From positions 1 to 22,058 of the forward strand of contig NZ_DYZA01000244.1 in the NCBI RefSeq assembly GCF_020741395.1: a DNA stretch of 22,058 nt, given 5' to 3'. Of the stretch, positions 6,769 to 14,969 are shown piece by piece; the first letter of the stretch is position 1, and each line of letters opens with the position of its first letter. The position numbers were made by a program, and so were the translations under genes. The stretch is from Mailhella massiliensis (GTDB lineage: Bacteria > Desulfobacterota > Desulfovibrionia > Desulfovibrionales > Desulfovibrionaceae). The notes under the pieces were generated by a model, which ran no database searches, was not told the DNA's origin, and was given only the letters and a program-made list of their open reading frames with translations.

Positions 6769-8490
6769 TTAGTCCTTGCTGAGGGAATTGACGAGCTGGT
6801 CGAAGCTCAGGGGCCGCTGCGGTGCGGCGGGCGCTGCCGGGGCGGGGGTGGAAAGGTTGCCGGATTCCAGCCTTTCCTTCAGCGCGCGCATGTCGGCCGG
6901 GGCGTGCCCCGAGGCTGCGGGCTGGAACAGGAAGAGCTTGCGGGAGGCCTTGCCGGAGCCGTCCCAGACCATGGGCGCGCCCGCCCAGTCCACCTCCGGC
7001 TTTGCGGAGAGGGTGCGGTTCAGGCTTTTGGCATCCCAGCCGGGCTGAAGGTTCAGGGCTGCGGCCAGGGAGACGAAGTCGAAGCCCAGGGCGGCCCAGT
7101 CGTCGGGCCTGGCGTTTTTCGCGGCCATGGCGTTCTTGAAGGCCGCCGCGCCGGGGGCGGGGGAATCATCGTCCCACGAACCCGGGAAAACGGTGAGGGC
7201 GAAGGTGGCGGGATTGCTGCGGCTGCCGTGGCCGAGGCTCTGCTCCCAGAGGGAGGTACCCATCATGAGCCTGTCCTGCGCGCCGTTGTAGTGCAGGCTG
7301 GAGACGAGCATATCCATGTTCTTCCAGCTGTCGGGCAGGAATATGGCCTTGAAATCCGCCGTGGCCACGGGGATGCTGCCGCGCTGTGCGCCCACGCGGG
7401 TTTTCACGAAGGCTCCGGCCTCCTTGGGCCAGGCGCTCATCTTGCCCGCAGTGTAGGTGCCGCCGGTCACGGCAAGCCCGCGCGCGGAGGCTTTCTGCAT
7501 GAACAGGCCGCCCATGCGCTTTCCGTAGGAATCGCCGGGGCTGAAGACGCCGAAGGAGGATATACCGAGTTTTTCGGCCGCGTCGAGCAGAGTGTCCACC
7601 TGGTCTTCCTGGCTGGCGAAGAAGCGCCAGGCCTGCACGCCTTCTTCCCCGGCAGGAAGGGAGGCGGTGAAGGAGAAGACGGCGCGGCCCGCGGCGGCGG
7701 CCTTCAGGGCCTTGTAGCGGCCGGGCAGAAGCGGCCCGCCCACCACGGTGAACTGAGCGGGCAGGGCCTGCACGGCCTGCTGCCAGCCCGTCTGCCCGGA
7801 GTCGATGATGCGAAGTTCCACCACCTTGCCGGAAAGGCGCAGGGCCTCGGCCGCAGCGAGGGCACCTTCCGCCACCTGCTTGCCGAGAGCCGAGGCGGAA
7901 CCGGTCTGCGGAATGACGAGGGCCACGGAAACTGTCCTCTGCCCGGGGGGCAGCGGAGCTATGCCGAGCATGGCGGGCGCGGCGTACATCATGGGGTTCG
8001 ACAGGCGGGCTATGACGGCCGCGCTTTCCGGGATGAGGTTGCGCCTTGCGGCCTTGAGCATGGCGAGGTTCCAGGGGAAGCGCATTTCCTGCTCGGGGGA
8101 AATTTTGGAGGCGAGGGCGATGAGCGAATCGGAGTCCATGCCGTCGAGGTCTATCCAGTACATGGTTTCCCATGTGGCGCGCTGCTCGGGGGCGCAGGCG
8201 GCGTAGACGGCGGAGAGCTCCTTGCGGGCGGCAAAGCCCTGCCTGCCCGGGCGGCTCGCGGCGATGGACAGGGCGCGGCTCTTCAGCGCCGGGGAGGAGG
8301 CGGGGTTCTTGAGCACCGCTTCGGCCCGCAGGCCCTGCTCCGCGCCGCTCAGCCCCGCGATGCCGTTCACCCAGAGCGTGGCTTCATCCTGCGCGTAATA
8401 GGGCAGGCGCTGCTTTTCCAGCAGGGCGCAGCCGGAGGAGAGAATCGCGAAACACAGGGCCAGAAGAAATGCGAGGCGAAGACGGTTCAT
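6769..8490 (-). CDS. Large lipoprotein with type-1 periplasmic-binding fold (LpoA/penicillin-binding protein activator-like)
   Basis: From the ATG at 8490 the protein has 573 residues. It starts with MNRLRLAFLLALCFAILSSGC, a lipoprotein signal with the lipid-bearing Cys at 21; the -3 residue is Ser rather than the usual Leu. An Ala-rich helical region follows, then a periplasmic-binding-protein fold beginning near VSVALVIPQTGSASALGKQ, with FGVFSPGDSYGKRM as the second-lobe entry strand. This two-part layout is that of LpoA-like proteins, which activate peptidoglycan synthases at the outer membrane; relatives are also annotated as branched-chain amino acid binding proteins. An AAAGGAT site precedes the start. 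A longer in-frame start near 8631 is rejected because it would bury the signal peptide. It heads the gatCA transcript, with no obvious functional link. Confidence 0.75.
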   Translation of the reverse strand: MNRLRLAFLLALCFAILSSGCALLEKQRLPYYAQDEATLWVNGIAGLSGAEQGLRAEAVLKNPASSPALKSRALSIAASRPGRQGFAARKELSAVYAACAPEQRATWETMYWIDLDGMDSDSLIALASKISPEQEMRFPWNLAMLKAARRNLIPESAAVIARLSNPMMYAAPAMLGIAPLPPGQRTVSVALVIPQTGSASALGKQVAEGALAAAEALRLSGKVVELRIIDSGQTGWQQAVQALPAQFTVVGGPLLPGRYKALKAAAAGRAVFSFTASLPAGEEGVQAWRFFASQEDQVDTLLDAAEKLGISSFGVFSPGDSYGKRMGGLFMQKASARGLAVTGGTYTAGKMSAWPKEAGAFVKTRVGAQRGSIPVATADFKAIFLPDSWKNMDMLVSSLHYNGAQDRLMMGTSLWEQSLGHGSRSNPATFALTVFPGSWDDDSPAPGAAAFKNAMAAKNARPDDWAALGFDFVSLAAALNLQPGWDAKSLNRTLSAKPEVDWAGAPMVWDGSGKASRKLFLFQPAASGHAPADMRALKERLESGNLSTPAPAAPAAPQRPLSFDQLVNSLSKD

Positions 8491-8564
8491 GGCAGGTATC
8501 CTTTGCGGCGGGGTAGAGACGGCGCAGCGAAGCGGGCGTGCCCGGGGGCGCGCCTGCCGTTCCG

Positions 8565-8599
8565 AAAAAGAGGCTCCGGACGCGGAACCGTCCGGAGCC
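8565..8599 (-). terminator. Perfect hairpin with T-tract between the fabI group and the lipoprotein gene
   Basis: GGCTCCGGACG (8572-8582) pairs perfectly with CGTCCGGAGCC (8589-8599) over a six-base loop. On the minus strand the stem is followed by TCTTTTTC. This has the form of an intrinsic terminator closing the fabI transcript, or a leader terminator for the lipoprotein-gatCA transcript, because a promoter-like sequence lies directly upstream. Confidence 0.7.
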
Positions 8600-8602
8600 G
8601 TT

Positions 8603-8631
8603 ATCATAAGCCAGCTTGCGGGGGAGGGCAA
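8603..8631 (-). promoter_or_regulatory. Sigma-70-like promoter upstream of the lipoprotein-gatC-gatA group
   Basis: On the minus strand TTGCCC (8626-8631) and TATGAT (8603-8608) are separated by 17 bases, a good match to sigma-70 spacing and boxes. Transcription should start near 8596, at the 5' arm of the 8572-8599 hairpin, giving a leader of about 105 bases before the lipoprotein ATG at 8490. Confidence 0.5.
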
Positions 8632-8743
8632 GACGCAATCAGCGCCTCAGGGGGCAGGAGGGCGGCCCTTCCTCCTTTTTATCTCCATTTTTTTCCGGCT
8701 TTTTCGTGCAGGCGTCACGCGTCTGCATGGGGTCCAGCCGGAA

Positions 8744-8839
8744 TCAGGACGAGGGAGAGGAACCTTTGTACAGCCCCCTGCCCGCAAAAAGCGCGACGAC
8801 GAGCAGGATCAGCGTGATGAGGGTTTCCGCCGTGTCCAT
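8744..8839 (-). CDS. Small single-span membrane peptide, 31 residues
   Basis: From the ATG at 8839 the frame reads 31 residues beginning MDTAETLITLILLVVALFAG. One hydrophobic segment covers about residues 7-19, followed by R-G-L-Y-K and a Ser/Pro tail. An AAGGAGC ribosome site lies four to five bases before the ATG, among the strongest in the window, which argues that the frame is translated. It lies 121 bases after fabI on the same strand and before the terminator-like hairpin at 8565-8599, so it is probably the last gene of that transcript. The acidic N-terminus and basic C-flank would favour a C-in orientation. I do not recognise a family. A longer in-frame version starting near 8995 overlaps fabI and lacks protein-like content, so I reject it. 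Confidence 0.6.
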   Translation of the reverse strand: MDTAETLITLILLVVALFAGRGLYKGSSPSS

Positions 8840-8960
8840 GAAAGCTCCTTCCGGGGTTCGGGTTCGGGGGAAAAGGGGCGGAGAGCCCGGGCAAGGGCTC
8901 CCGGCCTCCGTTTTTCTCCGCTTCCCGGCAAAGCGCCCGTTTGTGCCGGGAGGGCCAGGC

Positions 8961-9725
8961 TCAGAGCGCCGTGCTCTGGAAGCCGTTGTCCACATAGAGG
9001 ATTTCGCCGGTCACGCCCGAGGCGAGGTCGGAAGCCAGGAAGGCGGCGGCATTGCCCACTTCGTCGATGGTGACGAGGCGGTGCAGGGGGGCGCGCTGCT
9101 CGAACATGGCGCCGATCTGATGGAAGTCGGAAATGCCGGAGGAGGCCAGGGTGCGGATGGGGCCCGCGCTTATGGCGTTGACGCGCACGTTGGCCGGGCC
9201 GAAGTCCGTGGCGAGGTAGCGCACGGAAGCTTCCAGCGCGGCCTTGGCCACGCCCATGACGTTGTAGTTGGGGATCATCTTTTCCGAGCCGTAGTAGGTC
9301 ATGCAGATGACGGACGCGCCGGGATTGAGCAGGGGCTCGAAGGCCTTGCACAGGGCCACCAGCGAATAGGCGGAGATATCGAGGGCGAGCTTGAAGCCGT
9401 CGCGCGAGGTGTCGAGGTAGCGGCCCTTCAGGTCGTCCCTGGAGGCGAAGGCCACGGAATGGATGAGCACGTCCACGCTGCCCCACTGTTCCTTCACGAG
9501 TTCTGCGGAGCGGGCGATATCCTCATCGCTCGACACGTCGCAGGGGAAGGTGAAATCGCCGGAAAGCTCGGCGGCAATGGGGTCGACGCGTTTTTTCAGG
9601 GCGTCGTTCAGGTAGCTGAACGCGAGCTTTGCCCCTTCACGATGGAAGGCGGAGGAGATGCCGTAGGCGATGCTGTGCTTGTTGGCTACACCGAAGATGA
9701 CGGCCTTTTTTCCTTCAAGAATCAT
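8961..9725 (-). CDS. fabI: Enoyl-[acyl-carrier-protein] reductase (NADH), FabI type
   Basis: A 254-residue short-chain dehydrogenase that reduces the trans-2-enoyl-ACP double bond in the last step of each fatty acid elongation cycle. The cofactor site shows as FGVANKHSIAYGI (11-23), the FabI-type GxxxxxSIA motif. The catalytic pair is Y154 with K161 (Y-x6-K), with a further tyrosine pair at 144-145. The C-terminal substrate loop region has GPIRTLASSGI and ends with GEILYVDNGF. The position equal to E. coli Gly93 is Ala92, as in S. aureus, which is a normal variant. The start at 9725 has an excellent AAAGGAGAGG site. It follows purC by 35 bases and likely shares its transcript. Confidence 0.96.
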   Translation of the reverse strand: MILEGKKAVIFGVANKHSIAYGISSAFHREGAKLAFSYLNDALKKRVDPIAAELSGDFTFPCDVSSDEDIARSAELVKEQWGSVDVLIHSVAFASRDDLKGRYLDTSRDGFKLALDISAYSLVALCKAFEPLLNPGASVICMTYYGSEKMIPNYNVMGVAKAALEASVRYLATDFGPANVRVNAISAGPIRTLASSGISDFHQIGAMFEQRAPLHRLVTIDEVGNAAAFLASDLASGVTGEILYVDNGFQSTAL

Positions 9726-9760
9726 ATTCCTCTCCTTTAATGATAGTTGACGGGGGGAGG

Positions 9761-10666
9761 TTACAGGGAGCGGCCCGTGAGCAGGCGGAAGGCTTCCTGA
9801 TATTTGGCGGCGGTGGTGTCGCGTACTTTTTCCGGGAGCGCGGGAGCCGGGGGGGTCTTGTCCCAGTCCTGGGTTTCCAGCCAGTCGCGCAGGTACTGCT
9901 TGTCGAAGCTCGGCTGGCTGTGGCCGGGTTCGTAGCCTTCGGCGGGCCAGAAGCGGGAGGAATCGGGGGTGAGGACCTCGTCGATGAGGGTGAGCACCCC
10001 GTCCACCATGCCGAATTCAAACTTGGTGTCCGCAATGATGATGCCGCGCCCGGCCGCGTACTCCGAGGCTTCGCGGTATATGGCGAGGGCAGTTTCGGCA
10101 GCCTTGTCGGCATGTTCGCGGCCCACGATTTCACGCATTTTTTCCAGGCTGATATTCTCGTCGTGGGAGCCGACTTCGCCCTTGGTGGAGGGTGTGAACA
10201 GGATCTCGGGGAGCTTTGCGTCTTCAAGCAGCCCTTCAGGCAGTTTCACGTTGCAGAGGGTGCGGTCCTTCTGGTAGGACTTCCAGCCCGAACCGGCGAT
10301 ATAGCCGCGCACGATGCACTCGGCCTTGATGGGTTCGGCCTTTTTCGCCAGCACGGAGCGCCCGGCGAGCTGGTCGCGGAAGGGGCGCAGGGCGGCGGGG
10401 TATTTGTCCACATCCGATTCCACAATGTGGTTGGGGATGAGGTGGGAGAATTTTTCCATCCAGAACAAGGTAAGCTGGTTCAGGATGACGCCCTTCCACG
10501 GGATGGGTTCGCCGAGGATGACATCGAAGGCGGACATGCGGTCGGTGGTGACGATGAGCAGCGTCTTTTCGTCGATATCATAAATGTCGCGCACCTTGCC
10601 GCGGCCGCACATGCGGAAACCGGGCAGGCTGGTGGTGGTGACGACGGGGTAGGGCAGGGATTGCAT
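9761..10666 (-). CDS. purC: Phosphoribosylaminoimidazole-succinocarboxamide synthase
   Basis: A 301-residue SAICAR synthase, which joins aspartate to CAIR using ATP in purine synthesis. It is the longer form resembling yeast Ade1 rather than the roughly 240-residue E. coli type. Signatures are GRGKVRDIYDID (22-33) at the ATP site, TDRMSAFDVILGEPIPWKG, the family block ECIVRGYIAGSGW, and the C-terminal IADTKFEFG and LIDEVLTPDSSRFW segments. The start at 10666 has only a weak GAGG site. It lies 40 bases after hisD and 35 before fabI, all minus strand. The assignment is firm. Confidence 0.96.
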   Translation of the reverse strand: MQSLPYPVVTTTSLPGFRMCGRGKVRDIYDIDEKTLLIVTTDRMSAFDVILGEPIPWKGVILNQLTLFWMEKFSHLIPNHIVESDVDKYPAALRPFRDQLAGRSVLAKKAEPIKAECIVRGYIAGSGWKSYQKDRTLCNVKLPEGLLEDAKLPEILFTPSTKGEVGSHDENISLEKMREIVGREHADKAAETALAIYREASEYAAGRGIIIADTKFEFGMVDGVLTLIDEVLTPDSSRFWPAEGYEPGHSQPSFDKQYLRDWLETQDWDKTPPAPALPEKVRDTTAAKYQEAFRLLTGRSL

Positions 10667-10706
10667 GGAATGAAACCTCGAAAGCAGGATAAGGGTTGCG
10701 GCGGGA

Positions 10707-12023
10707 TCAGCTGCGAAGCTCCACGGAGCGGGCGTGGGCTTCCAGGCCTTCCAGCCGGGCGAGCAGGGCGATGGAAGAGGCGTGGCAGCCGGTGAACTCG
10801 CGCGAGGCGGCGATCACGCTGGTCTTCTTGCAGAAGGTCTGCACGCTGAGGGCCGAGGAATGGCGCGCCGTACCCAGGGTGGGCAGGACGTGATTGGGCC
10901 CCGCGTAGTAGTCGCCTACGGGCTCGGGGGAATACGGGCCGAGGAACACGGCCCCGGCATGGCGTATGGCGGGCAGAAGCGTCCACGGGGAGGCGGTGCA
11001 CACTTCCATGTGTTCGGGCGCGATGAGGTTGGCCACGGCCACGCCCACGGAAAGATCGGGCACCTGAATGACGGCGCTCCAGTCGTTGAGGGATGCGCGG
11101 GCTATGTCCGCGCGGGGCAGTTCCGCCGCGCGGCGCTCCAGCGCTGAGGCTACGCGGTCGGCCAGAAGGGAGCTTGTCGTCACGAGCACGGCCGAGGCCA
11201 GCTTGTCGTGCTCGGCCTGGGAGAGCATGTCGGCGGCCACCCATTCGGCATTGGCGCTTTCATCGGCCAGCACCAGGATTTCGCTCGGCCCGGCGATCAT
11301 GTCTATGCCCACCTTGCCCTGCACCAGCTTCTTGGCCGTGGTGACGAAGATGTTGCCCGGCCCGGCAATGACGTCCACGGGGCGGATTTCCTTCGTGCCG
11401 TAGGCCAGCGCGGCGATGGACCAGGGCCCGCCCACGCGGTAGACCTCGTTGATATCCAGAAGATAGGCGGCGGCCAGCATGTAGGGGTTCAGCGTGCCGT
11501 CGGCCCGGGGCGGCGTGACTACGGCTATTTCCTTCACACCCGCCACCTGGGCGGGTATGGCGCCCATGAGCATGGAGGAGATGAGCGGCGTGTTGCCGCC
11601 CTTGCCGCCGGGCACATAGAGGCCGGCGCGGTCCACGGGATCCACCTTCTGGCCGAGTATGGAGCCGTCTTCCCGGGTGATGAACCACGACTTGTCCTTC
11701 TGCGCTTCGTGGAAGGCGCGTATGTGGGAGGCCGCCTCCACGATGACGCTGCGCTCCGCGCCGGAGATGGAGGCTGCGGCGCGGGCCATTTCCTCCTGCG
11801 GTACGGCGAAGGGCATGGTCATTTCCGGCGCGTCGAAGGCGCGGGTACGCTCAAGAAGCGCGGCGTCGCCACGTTCGCGCACGTCGGCAAGGATTGCGCG
11901 CACCTGGCTTTCCACGTTCTCGCCCGAGCCGTCGGAAGGGTTGCCGCGTTCGGCAAGGCGCCGGAAAAAGGCCGCTGCTTCAGGGTCGGCGGGGGATTTG
12001 ATCTTCAATATACGACAGGACAT
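10707..12023 (-). CDS. hisD: Histidinol dehydrogenase
   Basis: A 438-residue zinc enzyme catalysing the last two oxidations from L-histidinol to L-histidine with NAD. Family marks include the GLYVPGGKG block, VAGVKEIAVVTPP, VIAGPGNIFVTTAKK, the zinc-ligand segment SQAEHDKLASAVLVT, LIAPEHMEV, GPYSPEPVGDYYAGPNHVLPT and the C-terminal EGLEAHARSVELR with the last His ligand. All expected residues are present. The start at 12023 has a GGAGAA site. A promoter-like sequence lies at 12064-12092. No other his gene is in the window, so the histidine pathway is scattered here. Confidence 0.97.
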   Translation of the reverse strand: MSCRILKIKSPADPEAAAFFRRLAERGNPSDGSGENVESQVRAILADVRERGDAALLERTRAFDAPEMTMPFAVPQEEMARAAASISGAERSVIVEAASHIRAFHEAQKDKSWFITREDGSILGQKVDPVDRAGLYVPGGKGGNTPLISSMLMGAIPAQVAGVKEIAVVTPPRADGTLNPYMLAAAYLLDINEVYRVGGPWSIAALAYGTKEIRPVDVIAGPGNIFVTTAKKLVQGKVGIDMIAGPSEILVLADESANAEWVAADMLSQAEHDKLASAVLVTTSSLLADRVASALERRAAELPRADIARASLNDWSAVIQVPDLSVGVAVANLIAPEHMEVCTASPWTLLPAIRHAGAVFLGPYSPEPVGDYYAGPNHVLPTLGTARHSSALSVQTFCKKTSVIAASREFTGCHASSIALLARLEGLEAHARSVELRS

Positions 12024-12063
12024 GGCATTTCTCCTTGGGGCGGCAGAGCGCCGCTGCGCTGCA

Positions 12064-12092
12064 CAGAATGGATATTCCGGGGAAAAGAGTCA
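12064..12092 (-). promoter_or_regulatory. Candidate sigma-70 promoter for hisD-purC-fabI
   Basis: In the 88 bases between glmU and hisD, the minus strand has TTGACT (12087-12092) and CATTCT (12064-12069) with a 17-base spacer. The -35 box is a near-consensus match and the -10 box is weak. It would start transcription about 35 bases before the hisD ATG. Confidence 0.4.
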
Positions 12093-12111
12093 AGTTTTTC
12101 AGGGCGGGAAG

Positions 12112-13509
12112 TTATTTCTTCCTGTCCTTGACCACCTGCCTGCCCCGGCCGAGGGCGAGTTTTCCGGCGGGCACGTCCTCCACGATGACGGAGCCTGCGC
12201 CCACGAGCGCATGGTCTCCGATGTTCACCGGCGCCACCAGGGAGGTATTGCTGCCGATGAAGCAGCCTTCGCCTATGAGGGTGCGGTGCTTGTTCACCCC
12301 GTCGTAATTGCAGGTGATGGTACCCGCACCGAAATTGACGCCGCCTCCCACTTCGGTATCGCCGAGATAGGTGAGATGGTTGGCCTTGGAGCCTTTGCCG
12401 AGGCGCGTTTTTTTAAGCTCCACGAAGTTGCCCACATGGGCGCCTTCCTCCACCAGTGTCTGCGGGCGAAGCCGCGCCCACGGGCCGATTACGGCGCCTC
12501 TTTTCACTTCTGCACCTTCTATGTGGCAGAATTCCTTCACTTCCACGCCGCCTTCGATGCGCGCGTCGCGCAGGACGCCGTGGGAACGGATGAGCGCGCC
12601 CTTTTCAATGCGGCAGTCGCCGTAGATTTCGCAGGGGCCGAAGATTTCCGCGCCGCCCTCCACGGTGGAGAAGGGGCTTATGCGCGCAAGCTTCGGCGAA
12701 TGAAGGAGGACGCCTGCGGCGAGCAGTTCTTCCGCTCTGCGCGCGGCAAGGATTTCTTCCGCCGCGGCAAGCTCCGCAGGGGTGTTCACGCCGAGCAGCG
12801 AGGCCGCGTCGCAGCCCGCAAGTTCGGCGCAGACGCCGCGCACGTCCATGCCTGCCTGAAGGCCCAGGGACACGAGGTCGGTGATATAGTATTCCCCGCC
12901 CGCGTTCTCGCAGGAAAGGGAAGGCAGAAGGCGGCGCACGGCGGGCAGGGAAAAGAGGTAGATGCCGGTATTGACCTCGCGGGCCTCTTCCTTCGGGCCG
13001 TAGAGGGCCGGGTCGAAGTCCCTGGCTTCCACAATGGCCTGCACCCGGCCTTCCCTGCGCACCACGCGGCCGTAGGAGGCGGGATCGTCGAGCTTCACGC
13101 TTAAAAAGGCCACGTCCGCGCCGAGGGCTTCCTTCAAAAAGCGCTCCAGCACGGCGGCCGTGACAAGGGGCGTGTCGCCGTTGACCACGAGCACGCAGCC
13201 CTCTCCTTCGAGGTGCGGCATGGCCGTCATGAGGGCGTGCCCCGTGCCGAGCTGCCTTTCCTGCCGCACGCAGAAGGCCTCGCGGCCGAGTCTTGCGGCG
13301 GTGCGGGCGGCTTCGGCGTCTACAAGGTCGGCCCCGTTGCCGGTGAGGGTGAGGATGCGGCCTGTGTCGGGCAGGGCATGGAGCGCGGCCGTCACCAGGG
13401 CGAGCATGCTTTCCCCGAGCAGCGTCTGAAGGACTTTCGGCCGGGGGGAAAGCATCCTTGTGCCCTTGCCGGCGGCGAGGATGAGGGCGTCTATGGAAGT
13501 ATGGGGCAT
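12112..13509 (-). CDS. glmU: Bifunctional UDP-N-acetylglucosamine pyrophosphorylase / glucosamine-1-phosphate N-acetyltransferase
   Basis: A 465-residue cytoplasmic enzyme making UDP-GlcNAc for peptidoglycan and lipopolysaccharide. The N-terminal uridylyltransferase half has LAAGKGTRM with K25 downstream, QLGTGHALM, and VNGDTPLV. The C-terminal left-handed beta-helix has hexapeptide repeats and the acetyltransferase block KGSKANHLTYLGD with its catalytic His, followed by NFGAGTITCNYDG. An in-frame ATG at 13548 would add 13 residues inside the upstream gene. I chose 13509 because a GTGGAG site precedes it and it lies one base past the upstream stop. The partner enzyme glmS begins at 21405 in the same window, not in the same operon. 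Confidence 0.96.
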   Translation of the reverse strand: MPHTSIDALILAAGKGTRMLSPRPKVLQTLLGESMLALVTAALHALPDTGRILTLTGNGADLVDAEAARTAARLGREAFCVRQERQLGTGHALMTAMPHLEGEGCVLVVNGDTPLVTAAVLERFLKEALGADVAFLSVKLDDPASYGRVVRREGRVQAIVEARDFDPALYGPKEEAREVNTGIYLFSLPAVRRLLPSLSCENAGGEYYITDLVSLGLQAGMDVRGVCAELAGCDAASLLGVNTPAELAAAEEILAARRAEELLAAGVLLHSPKLARISPFSTVEGGAEIFGPCEIYGDCRIEKGALIRSHGVLRDARIEGGVEVKEFCHIEGAEVKRGAVIGPWARLRPQTLVEEGAHVGNFVELKKTRLGKGSKANHLTYLGDTEVGGGVNFGAGTITCNYDGVNKHRTLIGEGCFIGSNTSLVAPVNIGDHALVGAGSVIVEDVPAGKLALGRGRQVVKDRKK

Positions 13510-13510
13510 G

Positions 13511-13720
13511 TCAGTCTCCACGGAGGGCGCGGCCCGCGGCGCAGACAAGCAGGCCGAAGGCCAGCAGAAGGATACCGCCCGTGCGCAGCTGCCCGTCGGA
13601 AAGGGAGAGGAGCAGACGCAGCGTCTCGCGCGTTTTCTCAGGCGAGATGAGCCAGGGCAGGGCTTCCAGGAAGCAGGCCAGGCCCAAAGCGGCGAGGAAC
13701 AGGGAAAGTTGGAAATTCAT
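13511..13720 (-). CDS. DUF2065 (YjeT-like) small membrane protein
   Basis: A 69-residue protein with two hydrophobic segments (about 5-25 and 47-62) joined by a loop containing SLSDGQLRTGG. The layout of helix, W/P-containing turn, x-x-QLR-x-x-G and second helix is that of the DUF2065 family, found in many proteobacteria next to unrelated housekeeping genes. It probably sits in the inner membrane with both ends on the same side; its function is unknown. The stop precedes the glmU start by one base, so the two are likely translationally coupled. An AGGA lies about ten bases before the ATG. Confidence 0.8.
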   Translation of the reverse strand: MNFQLSLFLAALGLACFLEALPWLISPEKTRETLRLLLSLSDGQLRTGGILLLAFGLLVCAAGRALRGD

Positions 13721-13726
13721 CGCGGC

Positions 13727-13755
13727 AGTATCCTAGGTATCGGCCGACTTGTAAA
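13727..13755 (-). promoter_or_regulatory. Candidate promoter for the DUF2065-glmU transcript
   Basis: On the minus strand TTTACA (13750-13755) and GATACT (13727-13732) are separated by 17 bases. The -10 box ends only six bases before the ATG at 13720, so the message would begin at or near the start codon. Either the DUF2065 message is nearly leaderless or the true promoter is elsewhere in 13756-14003. Confidence 0.4.
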
Positions 13756-14003
13756 GGGATTTTTGTTCGCGGGAAAAAGGCGGGAGGGCCGAAGGGCGCG
13801 GACGCCGGGGAATGTTGCCCCGTTTCTTCCGCCGGGGGGAGAGGCATAAGCTCTTCAGCGCGGAGGAAAAAGGGCGGAGGGGAAGGCGCGGGGACTGCTC
13901 ATGCAGGGCGGGAAAGAACGAAAATGCTTGCGCAGAATGAAAAATGCGTTCAAAAAGGAGGGGAGAGTTTCCGAGAAGCCCCTCCGGGCAGAGGTTTTTG
14001 TTT

Positions 14004-14969
14004 ATGATAACATTCATGTCCGTACTTAAATATGAGCAGGCCAAGGTGAACGCCGCGCTGGAAAAGGAATTGGCCTCCATGCCCGGGCCCCTGCGCGAGA
14101 TTGCCGCCCATGTCTTGCTTGCGGGCGGCAAGCGCCTGCGTCCCCTCATGACCCTGGCCTCGGCCCGCCTTTTCGGCGCGGAGGGCCCCGAGCTCTACGG
14201 GCTTGCCGTGATCCCCGAAATGATCCATGTGGCCACGCTCCTGCACGACGACGTGCTCGACGGGGCGGATTCTCGCCGGGGCAGGCAGGCCGCCCACCTG
14301 CGCTACGACGTGCCCCGCGCCATACTCGCCGGGGACGCGCTCCTTGCTGCGGCGAGCCACAAGACGGCCTCCTTCGGCAGGCCCGAGCTTCTTGCATGCG
14401 TGTCGGAGTCCGTGCTCATGACGGCTTCGGGGGAAGCCCATGAAATCGCGCTCCAACATTCCCTTACCCACAGCATGGGGGAATACCTCGATATCGTTTC
14501 CGGCAAGACGGGCTGGCTCATCAAGGGCTCCTGCCGCCTGGGCGCGCTCTATGCCGGGGCTTCGCAGGAGCAGGTGGAGGCCATATCCGAATACGGCCTG
14601 AACCTCGGCATCGCCTTCCAGATGGTGGACGACGCGCTGGATTTCGCGGATGAAGCCGTGACGGGCAAGCCCACCGGCGGCGACCTTACGGAGGGCAAGT
14701 TCACCCCGCCCATCATGAAGTACCTGGATTTTCTGCCTCGGTGCGACAGGGAGGCGTTCTGCGCGAAATTCCGCGAAGGCTCCTTCACGCCGGAGGACCG
14801 GGCCCGCGTTTCTTCCGACATACGGCGCCTGGGCTTCGACGCGGAAGCGCGCGCCCTGGCGGGCGAATACCTCGACAGGGCGGAGCGCAGCCTCGAAGGA
14901 CTGCCCCAGCGCTTTGAGCAGAAGCTTTTCCGCGAGGCCCTGGATTTCGTGCGCAACCGCAGGTCGTAG
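14004..14969 (+). CDS. Polyprenyl diphosphate synthase (IspB-like, long-chain trans type)
   Basis: A 321-residue trans-isoprenyl diphosphate synthase that extends farnesyl diphosphate with isopentenyl diphosphate to make the side chain of menaquinone or another quinone. GGKRLRPLM is the substrate Lys/Arg block, LLHDDVLDGADSRRG is the first Asp-rich motif (DDxxD), and FQMVDDALDF is the second. GGDLTEGKFTPPIM follows as in long-chain enzymes. I chose the ATG at 14004 because a GAGG site lies nine bases upstream; the ATG at 14016 has none, and an in-frame ATG at 13944 adds a basic stretch not expected in the family. The chain length of the product cannot be read by eye. It is transcribed divergently from glmU, with the DHH gene 92 bases downstream. 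Confidence 0.9.
   Translation: MITFMSVLKYEQAKVNAALEKELASMPGPLREIAAHVLLAGGKRLRPLMTLASARLFGAEGPELYGLAVIPEMIHVATLLHDDVLDGADSRRGRQAAHLRYDVPRAILAGDALLAAASHKTASFGRPELLACVSESVLMTASGEAHEIALQHSLTHSMGEYLDIVSGKTGWLIKGSCRLGALYAGASQEQVEAISEYGLNLGIAFQMVDDALDFADEAVTGKPTGGDLTEGKFTPPIMKYLDFLPRCDREAFCAKFREGSFTPEDRARVSSDIRRLGFDAEARALAGEYLDRAERSLEGLPQRFEQKLFREALDFVRNRRS

Noticed and set aside
6766..8817. Plus-strand open frame of 683 codons over the lipoprotein gene
   Set aside because: It mirrors the codon bias of the minus-strand gene, which has a signal peptide, a lipobox and a binding-protein fold.
8961..9725. FabI Ala92 at the place of E. coli Gly93 as a triclosan-resistance change
   Set aside because: Ala is the normal residue in many FabI proteins, including that of S. 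aureus, so it is not evidence of resistance.
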